Assembly (NCBI RefSeq): GCF_949987535.1
Contig: NC_080067.1
Coordinates: 73,991,985 to 74,055,984 of the forward strand
Reading direction: 5' to 3'
Length of the DNA: 64,000 bases
Source of the DNA: Balaenoptera acutorostrata
Lineage: Eukaryota; Chordata; Mammalia; Artiodactyla; Balaenopteridae
In this document: positions 40,101-49,310 of the stretch, one piece after another
Numbering within the stretch: position 1 is the first letter of the stretch
Layout: each line of letters begins with the position of its first letter
The notes under the pieces: generated by a model
The model's input: the letters and a program-made list of their open reading frames with translations, nothing else
Database searches by the model: none
Told to the model about the DNA's origin: nothing
Translations under genes and position numbers: made by a program

Positions 40101-43100
40101 ACATCTTTGACATGATTGATGGCTAGCTAGTGGGTGGCCCCTAAAATTCCTTCTGTACGCTGCTATGGGCTTTCTCTTTCACCTAGTCTACCAGCAGGAT
40201 ACAGAGGAAGTCAAGAGATTAGCAGGCTGTGCTCCTTCTTGGAGGCTCTAGGGGAGAATTCATTTCCTGCTCATTTTAAGATGTTGGCAGAATTCGGCTC
40301 CTTTTGGTTGTAGGATGTAGGTCCTCGTTTTCTTTTAAGGATGTCTAGAGGCCACAGCGTTGCTTGATTTGTGACTTTCTCCTCCATCTTCCAGACTAGC
40401 AATGGTGGGTTAGGTTCTTCTCCGATTGCAGCTCTCTGACCCACTTTTCTTCAGGCATCGTCCACTTTTAAGGACTCCTCTGACTACACTGAGCCCACCC
40501 AGATAATCTAGGATAATCTTCTCATCTCAAGGTTTTTATTAATCCCATCTGCAAAGTCCCTTTTGCTATGTAAGGTAAATGATTTACAGATTCTATGGAT
40601 TATGACACGGACATCCTTTATGATGGCAGAGGAGTAGTGACCATTATTTTGACCACAAGGAAAATAACTGCTTAAGTGAGGAGTCTGTAAATCTACTTAC
40701 GTGAATAAAAATTATTTTAAAATATCATGAAGACATTTTTCTTTTTTTTCCAGCAGTCATTATTTATAATTACATCAGAAGACCTAAAGCACAACTGATA
40801 ATGCAAAGTTTCCTATGACTCTTGACCATTCACTCTATGCTAATTTTATAGCCCAATATGTTTCCCAATTGAATGTCAAGTTGAAAAATATGTAGTCAAT
40901 TTATTATCATGAAATCTAGAAGTGCAAACAATAGGCACCACTTAGGAGGGTGTGATTTTCAGAAACTTGAAGAATGGAGGCAGAGGTATGGATAGGTGAA
41001 GAATAAGCATTAAGTATTTTTTTTCCCCAGATTTTCCCGTATTGGTCATACTGTTGTCTAAGAGACAGTCCTATAAGATCATATATACAATGCTATCTAC
41101 ATTGACTAGCAAAACGAAGGGCCAACCCAAGAAGGAAGATAGATGTGAATCAGCAGAAAAGAAGGCTGAATTAGATTAAAAAGAAAAAAGAATAATAATA
41201 ACATGTGTCTATTCCTACCAATATCATTTGAGGGTAAGCTCCCCATCAGGGTCACTTCCTATTTTTATCATCCTTGTATACACAGCACTAAGCACAGTAC
41301 CTGGCATATTGAACGCATTAAATAAATATTAATTATCTTCAAATTAATTGTTTTAATTAGAATTAAACAATATTTATAAAATTTTCTATGTGCAAGATAC
41401 AGTAATAAAAGTCCCTCATGTTTCCATTGTTCTCTATACTTTTCAGAGCTTTTTAAATGAATTATTTACCTAATAATGATATGAGGAACATTGATAAGAC
41501 CTGGTAGTTAAGGCAAAAACTTGGCATCAAGAAAAATGAGAGAACTTTGTCCTCTACTATTCGTATAATATTAAATCCTTGTCATGTAACTGGCTCGTTT
41601 GTGGGTTCGAAAAGTTGTTAGGTGTTTGCAGATGCCTGCTCCCTTGGTTTGGGTAAAAACTCAGGGCTTGTGAACAGTAAAAATATTTTTAGAAAAAAGT
41701 TACCTAGATAAATAGGCATCACACCCATCTGCTGTAGCCCGTGTGACACTATTTAAGCAGGCAGTGACATGCTGAAGAGCAGACAATAGGTTTTAACCTG
41801 GAGGTCCCAGTGCTTAGTGCAGCTTCTCAGATAAAATACTAAGTGAATATAGGAGAAAATAAGAAACCTGCAGCGTTATGGTAGCAGAGGCATTTGAGCG
41901 CCTACTGTGACCCAGGCCCTGAGCCACACTCTAGAAGTTTTCATTTAATCCTCACCCAGCATTAGAGGTTGTGGGATCTTAGTTCCCGGACCAGGGATCG
42001 AACCCGGGCCCTCGGCAGTGAGAGCACAGAGTCCTAACCATGGACTGCCAGGGCATTCCTTCAAACGACAGTACAATCTTAAGCAAAGGTAATGCCGTTT
42101 CTCCAGTGCTTCAATCAGCCTGGGAGGCGTCTGCTCATCACTGATATCCAAAATTTCACAGGATGGCAAAGGTGGAAAACTCTGCAAAACCACTTCTGAA
42201 ACCAGCGGTTCTGTACTGAGTTATTAAAAATAATAAAAAGTTACACAGGAGAGAAAGAGTTATTCAAACAAGTTTAATACTGTGATAAGAGCCCCAGTCC
42301 AGTTAACATTGTACCTTGTTGGGCTGTCATAATACTTCCTTAAAAACGTGTTATAAAGAAGGAAAAATGAAAAAAAGTTATAGTATATAATAAATGTCAC
42401 TTACAAAAAAAAATCCTTGTCAATCTGACAGTACTTAATTATAGGTTTTTGAAAACAAAGACTATTTCTGACTTATTGATCCCAAGACAGCTACAAAAGG
42501 AATCATACATAGTAGGTACATAGTAAATGATAATAGGGAAAAAAAAACGTAGATTTTTTTTGTAGTTTTTATTCATTTTTAGTGTTAACATTATGTAGTA
42601 TAATACTGACAATATAATGCAAGTAATTAGAACAAAAGAAGCTATTGGAAATGCTCTGAAACAAACCTTTTTTAACTCTTTAAGCTGTTGAATATTGATG
42701 AAGTTGTCTTGTGAGGTAATTAGTTTATCACTGAGATTTTCCAGTGATGAGCTCTATCATTGCTGGTCAAAAAATGAAGCAGAAATTCTTACATTTGGTG
42801 CGAGAATTAACTTTAAGACTCTTTCCTATTCCAAAACTATTTGACTGCTGGTAATGTTCTATTTCTTGATCTGGGTAGCTATTGTGCTTATGATCTGTAT
42901 ATGTCTCATGTTGTTCACTTAGAAAATACTTATCCTCTTTTCTGTGTGTATATTATGTCAATAAAAGGCCTAACAAATCTGTAAGTCAACTCCCTTCAGC
43001 TGTGAGATAAGTCACTTATTTACATAGCCTTCTTAGCTTCTCCAGCTAGCAGGGCTGTCACCATGCTCAGGGGCTGCCATTTAAACTCTTTTTTAATTGA

Positions 43101-44569
43101 CTCTGAACTAATCAGCAACTTAATTTGATCCGTAAAGATCATGATGCAGTTTTAAGATCTCAGGACTCCCTTGGTGGGGCTCTGGCCCGCCCCACTGAGA
43201 TGGCACCTGATGACCTTTCATGAAAGGAATATGGCTTTTGCCATGCTCTCAGACGAGCTAGCAGTTATTATTCTGTTGCCACCAAAAAGAAAAAAAAAGA
43301 ACACCCAAAACTAATGGAACAAAAACCCCCAAACCTCTGTGGCTCGGGGTAAGTGCTCGGGGTAGATTTCTATCTTCATTAGGAAGACTGAAAACGTCTT
43401 TTAATTCCAAGGCCAGTGTATACTATGCATTCACAACTCTGGGACCTCTTCTGTTAGGATTTTGACTTGATAGCACTAAGTGATGGCAATAACAAATCAA
43501 ATTAAAATGTTTCTTTTTTTTAAATTAATTAATTTATTTATTTATTTATTTATGGCTGTGTTGGGTCTTCGTTTCTGTGCGAGGGCTTTCTCTAATTGCG
43601 GCAAGCGGGGGCCACTCTTCATCGCGGTGCGCGGGCCTCTCACTATCGCGGCCTCTCTTGTTGCAGAGCACAGGCTCCAGACGCACAGGCTCAGTAATTG
43701 TGGCTCACGGGCCTAGTTGCTCCGCGGCATGTGGGATCCTCCCAGACCAGGGCTCGAACCCGTGTCCCCTGCATTGGCAGGCAGACTCTCAACCACTGCG
43801 CCACCAGGGAAGCCCCCAGAATGTTTCTTTTTAAAGAGATAATTTATAGAACATACAAACTGTAAGGCCTCCTGTAAGATTTTTTTAAATTTATTTTAAT
43901 AATGAAGTATTTTTTTCCCAAACAATATTTGAGTACATATAACAAGCATAGACCATCACATACAAAGCTTCTAGGTAAAATCTGAGTGAAGACCTGAGAG
44001 GCACACTTACCCCACATTCAGTCTTGGCATCAGCATCCTTTCCTCTCCCTCCTTTCCCAGGAGAACCATTCCAAGGGAGAGGTTGGGGAAAACCGCTGAC
44101 CTAGTGCAATCTTCCTCAATTAACAGAGGAATACACCCAAATCTGAAGAGGGGGAAAGGGACTTACCCAAACTAAACACTCAGCAGATTGTTATGTTGAT
44201 AAGACCTGGCTTTTCATCTGGGCTATTTGATTTTGGATAAGTTATTTAATTTCTCTAAGCCTCAGTATCCTATGATGTAAAATGGAGGTAGTCAAACTTA
44301 CTTCAACAGATGTTGAATAGATAAGAGATAGTGTCTGATGCATAGTGGGTGCTGATGAATAAGAACTATCACAGTTATTCCAACTCCAGAAGAAAGTCCC
44401 CAGATCTGCATGAAATAAAAGAGCAAAACTAATGATTGATAACTTGGACTTTAGCTTAAAAATGTTCTTTATCGCTTGTTTCAGGAAAGTAGTAAATCAT
44501 CCAAAAAGGCGATTTGGTATCCCCATGGATCGGATTGGTAGAAACCGGCTTTCAAATTCCAGAGGCTAA
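22088..44569 (+). CDS. OSTN: Osteocrin (musclin) precursor, complete, 3 coding exons
   Basis: Coding segments 22088-22186, 24596-24810 and 44485-44569 join in frame (phases 0 and 2) into a 132-residue precursor ending in TAA. Residues 1 to about 27 form a signal peptide with hydrophobic core [10 protein letters not shown]. Residues about 28-77 are an acidic, leucine-rich propeptide. A KKKR furin-type site at 78-81 precedes the mature peptide from Ser82. Two natriuretic-peptide-like motifs follow: FGSPLDRL (86-93) and [11 protein letters not shown] (115-125), the second directly after a PKRR site (111-114). Osteocrin is a secreted bone/muscle peptide that binds the clearance receptor NPR3 and so spares natriuretic peptides; it lacks the cysteine pair of true natriuretic peptides, as here. 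The human precursor is 133 residues (recalled); this one appears one Thr shorter at the exon 2/3 boundary. All introns have GT-AG ends. Identity is very secure. Confidence 0.98.
22187..24595. other. OSTN intron 2
   Basis: It begins with a GT donor and ends with TATAG. It holds an A-run at 22373-22387, a GA-rich stretch near 23130-23150, L2-like relics at about 23870-23990 and 24030-24175, and a (TG)n run at 24365-24395. No other gene. Confidence 0.6.
24365..24395. repeat. (TG)n microsatellite
   Basis: Interrupted TG/TATG run following a T-tract, 200 bp upstream of an OSTN coding exon. Confidence 0.9.
24596..24810 (+). CDS. OSTN: OSTN second coding exon (residues 34-105)
   Basis: These 215 nt open after a TATAG acceptor and end at AG|GTAAGT. 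They encode the rest of the propeptide, the KKKR cleavage site and the first natriuretic-like motif. The last codon (Arg105) is split two bases to one with the next exon. Confidence 0.97.
25026..25353 (+). mobile_element. CHR-type SINE with target-site duplication
   Basis: The element (25039-25340) starts GGGCTTCCCTGGTGGCGCAG, has the box-B-like GGTTCGAGCCC, and a long 3' body ending (AAAT)n. The perfect 13-bp duplication AAAATGTTTTCTG is at 25026-25038 and 25341-25353. It sits 215 bp downstream of an OSTN exon. Confidence 0.95.
25354..27480. other. OSTN intron 3, first part
   Basis: A MIR relic (+) lies at about 25570-25740 and an L2-like relic at about 26580-26760. AT-rich short repeats (ATATTTATA-type) lie at 26850-26940 and an A-run at 27260-27276. 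No exon. Confidence 0.45.
27500..28335 (+). mobile_element. L1 3' end fragment (L1M-type)
   Basis: The block TGTCTGGGATTTGCTTCAAA followed by 'atactattctattttcgcct' and 'tgaaatgtttcataacaaat' is the signature of old L1 3'UTRs. An open stretch of 131 codons at 27576-27971 falls inside and includes an A14 run; it has no recognisable protein domain and is probably incidental. Confidence 0.6.
28336..29321. other. OSTN intron 3, no feature recognised
   Basis: AT-rich DNA with short, low-quality open frames only. Confidence 0.4.
29322..29662 (-). mobile_element. CHR-type SINE with duplication and a non-A tail segment
   Basis: Between perfect 15-bp repeats TGTTTTACCCCCTTT (29322-29336 and 29648-29662) lies an antisense SINE (29337-29647). 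Its (AAAT)n tail is followed, on the minus strand, by about 20 bp of unique sequence and then a second A-run. This is the form expected of a 3' transduction. Confidence 0.93.
29663..31530. other. OSTN intron 3, no feature recognised
   Basis: AT-rich unique-looking DNA; no repeat family or exon is recognised. Confidence 0.4.
31538..32000 (+). repeat. Ancient interspersed repeat, family unresolved
   Basis: The 'gtgtcagtcggggttcctgc' opening followed by 'gactatttacaaaaggctgg' resembles a widespread mammalian repeat. The surrounding text is more GC-rich than its flanks. I cannot name the family. Confidence 0.35.
32285..32870 (+). repeat. Possible old LTR
   Basis: A GC-richer block ending in 'gaaagtaaagttgttgctta' resembles the polyadenylation end of some ERV LTRs. 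No TG...CA ends or duplication could be fixed. Confidence 0.3.
32871..35260. other. OSTN intron 3, no feature recognised
   Basis: Unique-looking DNA with a T10-C5 run at 33140-33155. Nothing else is supported. Confidence 0.4.
35262..35795 (-). mobile_element. MLT1 LTR, antisense
   Basis: It opens near 'ctctattgttatgcaaacaa', then 'cttaagacaatagtaaacat', 'ggttcagggtctctccca' and 'ggctgcagtcatctgaaggc', and closes 'cttggagcctggctactata'. These are in the order of a reverse-complemented MLT1 LTR. Ends are approximate. Confidence 0.75.
36240..38520 (+). mobile_element. Old L1 ORF2 to 3' fragment, split by a SINE
   Basis: ORF2-like text ('aatatcatgttgggtttatc', 'gcagaaatagcattcaataa', 'aatgagatacaacaacaaat') continues on both sides of the SINE at 36741-37096. 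It ends near 38520. It is full of stops. The 3' end is approximate. Confidence 0.8.
36728..37109 (+). mobile_element. CHR-type SINE with duplication and compound tail
   Basis: The element (36741-37096) starts GGGCTTCCCTGGTGGTGCAG. The 13-bp duplication AAAAATATATGAA is at 36728-36740 and 37097-37109. The tail is not simple: (AAAT)n, then AGTTGAACCTTCTTT, A18, GAACTATACCCTTT, then A-rich sequence. Two unique segments thus lie inside the duplication. Confidence 0.93.
38521..39720. other. OSTN intron 3, no feature recognised
   Basis: AT-rich DNA with a GA-rich low-complexity run at about 39100-39150. No exon is seen. Confidence 0.45.
39722..40660 (-). mobile_element. MLT1 LTR, antisense, split by a MER1B copy
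   Basis: Left part: 'taataaattaccacaaactt' and 'ggtcagaagtccaggatatc'. Right part: 'cttcttggaggctctagggg', 'cacttttaaggactcctctg' and 'acccagataatctaggataa'. Together they give a reverse-complemented MLT1 LTR interrupted at 39842-40094. Confidence 0.85.
39834..40102 (-). mobile_element. MER1B-like hAT (Charlie) DNA transposon, non-autonomous
   Basis: The termini CAGCGGTCCCCAA and TTGGGGACCCCTG are inverted repeats (39842-40094). The perfect 8-bp duplication TTCTAGAC is at 39834-39841 and 40095-40102, as expected of hAT elements. A 30-bp unit beginning GGTTCAGGCAGTAATGCGAG is repeated at 39910 and 39943, with a further partial copy. It encodes no transposase. Confidence 0.92.
40661..41960. 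other. OSTN intron 3, with L2-like relics
   Basis: 41236-41335 matches the L2 3' end layout ('cctggcatattgaacgcatt', 'aaataaatat'), and 41890-41960 carries another L2-like piece. No exon is seen. Confidence 0.45.
41966..42059 (-). mobile_element. CHR-type SINE fragment, antisense, older
   Basis: Only the tRNA-like head is left: 'gttgtgggatcttagttccc', 'gggatcgaacccgggccctc', and the end 'tggactgccagggcattcc'. It is more diverged than the long copies. Confidence 0.85.
42060..43505. other. OSTN intron 3, no gene
   Basis: Unique-looking DNA. A locally GC-richer block at 43160-43370 has a tandem GCTCGGGGTA doublet near 43342-43364. Nothing else is recognised. Confidence 0.4.
43506..43832 (-). 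mobile_element. CHR-type SINE, antisense, with target-site duplication
   Basis: The body (about 43519-43819) runs from (ATTT)n and GGCTGTGTTGGGTCTTCGTT to CACCAGGGAAGCCCCC. Flanking AATGTTTCTTTTT repeats lie at 43506-43518 and 43820-43832. It is about 650 bp upstream of the last OSTN coding exon. Confidence 0.92.
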
Positions 44570-44581
44570 TTGATTCCAATC
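44485..44581 (+). CDS. OSTN: OSTN last coding exon (residues 105-132) and stop
   Basis: The acceptor is TTTCAG at 44479-44484. Coding runs to TAA at 44567-44569, giving the C-terminal 28 residues with PKRR and [12 protein letters not shown] consensus donor (GTGAGT, 44582-44587) lies 12 nt after the stop, so the exon probably ends at 44581 and the 3'UTR continues in a separate exon. The coding part is certain; the 3' boundary is inferred. Confidence 0.93.
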
Positions 44582-47500
44582 GTGAGTACAATTTGAAGAA
44601 ATATAATACCTGCAGGCTTTGATTAACATTTCACAATGGGCTAACTGATCCATCTTGGTTTGTAAATCCCCCTTTTGATTCCTTAGCTTATAAATTCGCT
44701 TTTTCAAACATTTCTGTACTTGATTAGTATATAGATGCTAAATAATTTAAATGACATTTAAAAAAACCATTCCTAGACCTACTTCACCCTAAAATAAAAG
44801 ATTTAGTTATTCTCACAGACTTCTATGTAATTATTGAATATTAATATGCAAAGACTAAAATTCTAATAAACAATAAATCACTTTCATAAATATAGATAAA
44901 TGTGTAGCAATCCCTCTACTATGAAGAAGACACATTCTAGTGACACACACAATGTTGTTGCTAATAACTACATTACCAGAATTATCATCATGAACACAGG
45001 AGAGAGAATGGTGTCGCAGAAAGGGTATTAGCCAAGGAATCAGGACATATAATCCAAATCCTGGTTCTGTCATTCATTATCTCATTTCCATCAAGATACC
45101 TTATTTCTCTACAGCTTGTACATTTAGATAGTAACATGAGGGTATTGTAGAGATTAAATTAGATTCTTGTACTAGTCCCAGAATGTATCGGACACACAAT
45201 ACGTGCAAGTGATAACAGCTTATATTACAGTTCTGAAAATTAACTCTGTGCTGAGTCCTATACTAGTGCTATACATGCATTGTTTAATTTACTCATCAGG
45301 TTCCATAAAGTAAGTACTGTTACTATCCCAACATCTTGAGAAACAGTACAGTGTAAGGGGTAAAAGTGCCAGGTAGAGAGCTCAGGCTTTTTGGGTCAAA
45401 TCCCAGGTCATTTATCTGTTAGCTGTGGCAACTTGCTTAAAGTCTAAAAACCTCTTTCATAAAATGAGGATAATAATAATTTCTACCACATTGCATTGTC
45501 CTGAGGATAAATGAACTGATATACATTAAGCACTTAGAATTGTGCCTGACATGTGTTAAGCACTCAATAATTATTATTATTATACAAATAAGTGGAAAGC
45601 TTAGATATATTAATTAACCCACAATGCCACATAGCTAGTAATTGATACAAGTATAATTCAATTCCAGAAAGTTTAAATTGTTAGCTTATACTTTAAACAA
45701 TATATTTAATCACACATATTATATGTTTTAAACACTGAATATTTGTTGCATATAAAATCTAGGCAATGTATTTTCTCCCAATAGGGCTTACAGAGGGTGC
45801 ATTCTTCCTCGCAAATAGATAAGACAACCCAGAACTGCTTTGACAATTTCAGGCTACAGAAAGAAAACTCTGCTTTCTGCTTTTCTCAAGATAATCCTCA
45901 GACCAATGATGCCCCCAAAAGAATCACATTAGCCTTGATCCTCTTTTAATTTGTCATGTCATTTTTTTCTCCTCATCAAATACTCTCAGCCACAATGAAA
46001 AGTCAATATTTTACCTGGACTTTCTCATTCTCAGAATGACTTATTTAAAATAAATATTCTTCTCTGTGGAGTCGTTGATCAATGAAGTTAAGAAGTTACT
46101 GAATGTCCATAAATAACGGGAGGACTTACTGAATACAGCCAATATCACTGCCTTTTGAGCAGCACCATCTTCAAAACTCAGACTGGACTGTCTTTATATC
46201 TAGAGATATACCAAGTATGGTCACTCTTGGGGCTGTTAACAATCACCACATTATATCTGAGTAGTAACTAACTGCTATCAAAAATCAAGTAACTCCTTGA
46301 AATTAGGGCCACAATCCTGTAGTTTCTTGAAGTATTGAGAACGTTATGACACTGAGGTTAAAATAATTAAGTTCAGTTGGTTTCCACATGTATCACCTTT
46401 GCAACCCTTGATTATCACCCATTTTAGTATTTCTGAATTCATCCAAAACAGGTTATGATAAAAATAATCAGACAAGAAACTCATTTTTCCTATAAATTTT
46501 TATATGAAGTTGTAGACCATAAAAACTCCAGAGAGCTACTAAACTACGAAAAGGCCGTTGAATTAACATAATGTTTTCTGAATCACTGTTGAGTGAAATC
46601 CAAATTAGTATATTATGTCCTTCACTTAACAGACTTTACAGAGTATCATGACAATCACTGTCCTTATTATTATAACCTCAAGAGAGTAATATCACAAAAA
46701 AAATGTTTAGAAAAGAACTTAACATCACATATTTTCTCTTCCTTTTTTCAATCATTGTGTGTTCACCTGCTCAACCATCGTTTCTATTCCTTACTTCCTG
46801 CTACTATCACCAAGATTTCTCAGACACTTTTTGACTTCCTCATGTGAAGTTTCATGTTTTATATTTATGAATAGTAAAAGCCGTCAAAATATATTTCTGA
46901 TTTCCATTCAACTTTTCAAAATTACTTTTGCTATGTTATTTCTTATTGTCACAATATTCCCTTGAATTAAACAGGAGATATAATATGTGAATCATTTAAT
47001 AGATAACTTGAGTCATTAAATAGTGTTCACATAATCACGCAGCTGAATCTTTTGAGATTCAAGAACATAAAGTCTCATTTAACCTAAATCTTTTTTTTTT
47101 TTTAAACGAATGAGAACACGGGCTTTGAGAGGAAATTGATTTGCCCAAAATTTTACAGACTTTTGGACAAAGCAAGGTACAGGACCCAGTCTCTGGACTT
47201 CTAAGCCAACATTCTCTTCATAACCCATAAGACCTGTGTGCTAAATTGTTACTGTTAACTTCACTGATTAACCGTTTCTTAAGGAAACAGAAACAGTATC
47301 TCAGACTTTATGAAAATCTTTGTTTCACTTCTGTGGGAGTCGACGTACACTCATTTGGAGCAATTTTATTTGTGGGTTTTCACCTTCTGGATTTCAATAT
47401 AAGTCTTCACACTAAAAATGAAACTGGTAGTAATCATGGAAGTTTTTCTTGGTTTGAAATCAAGTCTAGATACAGCTGCCGTGTGTTACTTAGTTTCCAG

Positions 47501-48320
47501 AACAAATGCTAATCTCTTCCCTGATAGGCATTTTGGAAAGGAAGATAATCTGATTTTTACCCAATGTCATCCTCAGATCATTAATGTATTGGACCCAAGT
47601 TTTGAGTTTTTAATAGGCTTCAGTTCTAAGCAACTTGAATTAAGAGTGGTAAAGTTTCATAACTTCTCTAGATGCAATTAGCAAGTTCTAGGTCTCTGCC
47701 GTTGAAATCAGGATGCCCACTTGATGAAATGTGATAGAAATATGACCATTAATTGTGCTACCCTGGCTGCCAAATGCCTTAAGACTTTTAATAATGTGAG
47801 GCAAATGTTGCTGTATTATACTGACAATTTTTATTTTAGAACAATATTGACACACTATCATACAGATAAATTAACGTAACTCTCAAATAACAGAAATATT
47901 GTGTTTAAATACCAGTATATAGTTGGACCCTTTAAAAAGAGCAAAACGTACAATAATTATCACATGTTAATATAACAATAGAAGTAGTAATCAGATTTTC
48001 TTTATCTTTCACTTGTCATGGCAACATCCTTTGAACCAAGACTGAAAACTCAAAATAAATAGAGGTACCGGAAGAATGGAAGTGTGGTTTCAGCATAAGC
48101 ACCTAGCTGTTACATTAAAAATATCCTTTTTTAATAAATTTTGATCTGAAATTATCATTTTGCATTATTGTCTCTGCAATAAAAATATGGTGCATAAGTA
48201 AAAGCTATAATGAAACCTCATGTAATTAGAGTTTTAGCTCTTCTCCACTGAAGTTGATGAATTTCCCCTTATCTACAGAGTTCACATTAGCTTTAACATT
48301 TTCAACTTTCATTTTTGCAG
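44582..48320. other. Probable OSTN 3'UTR intron
   Basis: MIR relics (+) lie at about 45000-45180 and 45345-45590, the latter nearly full length ending 'gttaagcactcaataattat', and a reverse MIR-like piece at about 47095-47225. Another MIR (+) at about 44200-44370 precedes the exon. Otherwise AT-rich without features. Confidence 0.5.
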
Positions 48321-49310
48321 ACACAACTTCCTTGGGTGAAATGTCACAGAAATATGGAAGATGCTTCAGTGAAGTTCTTCACACTCCTTAATGATTAAAC
48401 TTCTAAGGAACCTTCTATAATCCTTTCCAGAGCTTTAACTTCAGTTCATCCCATCACAGTATTGTTGTAACTTCAATTAAATTGTGCAGATAATTTCAAT
48501 GTATGGATATATTTTAAATATATATTTTAGTTATTCATGAACGGTTAGTTGGCCCCAAACCTTACTTTTCTAAGAAACACAATACAGTGAAACGCTTTCT
48601 ATGTGCATTTACCATTTACATATATTATTGAAGAATAATAACTGAAGACTGATTTCTTTCAGTAAAATTTAGGTACAATCCATTTGTTCATCATTGGGGA
48701 ACAAGGAAAGACAATGCTGTATAGTTTCTCTTGAAGTTTTACTTCTCTCGTATCCTTTGTCTGTGAGGCTCTTGAGTAATGATTATGAAACTAGGCTTCT
48801 CTTATATTCAAATGTCAATCCGGTTCAACCAAATAAAACACAGTCCCAGTTCCAGAAACAAGAGAAAAATGTCTCTGAGCAGAAAAAAAACAGCAGTAAT
48901 TAAGCCCATAAACTTTATTCTCTCAATGAACTGAGAAATACTGCAGGTCAGAGCACATTGACTTAGAACTAGGAAATGAAGGATATTACTCATTTGCCAA
49001 GTTTGGCTATCTCATGTCCCCTAACAACTTTCCATTTCTCTAAATTACAACTTATAGTTAATTAAGAGTAGTGGTGGCTGATTATGAGAACAACTACACA
49101 CAGAAGTAACAGATGAAAGTATGGGGAAGTCAAAGAATCACCAAGTAGGAAACCACCAAAGCACTTGGGGCCAGTTAAGTTCACCTAATTTTAGCACAGT
49201 ATATTTTAGCACATTACAATAAACAGTCTTTTTGTTGTTAATCACTCATCTAAGAATCCATTTAATTTGTTTCATACACTGTGTTTAATAAAGCATTGAA
49301 GAATATATGA
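48321..49310 (+). other. OSTN: Probable OSTN 3'UTR exon with polyadenylation signal
   Basis: A strong acceptor (pyrimidine-rich tract ending TTTTTGCAG at 48320) opens the segment, and AATAAA stands at 49287-49292. It would pair with the GTGAGT donor after the OSTN stop, across a 3.7 kb intron. No other gene on this strand needs the acceptor. The 3' cleavage point is estimated about 15-20 nt past AATAAA. Another AATAAA-type motif near 48831 could give a shorter form. Confidence 0.5.
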
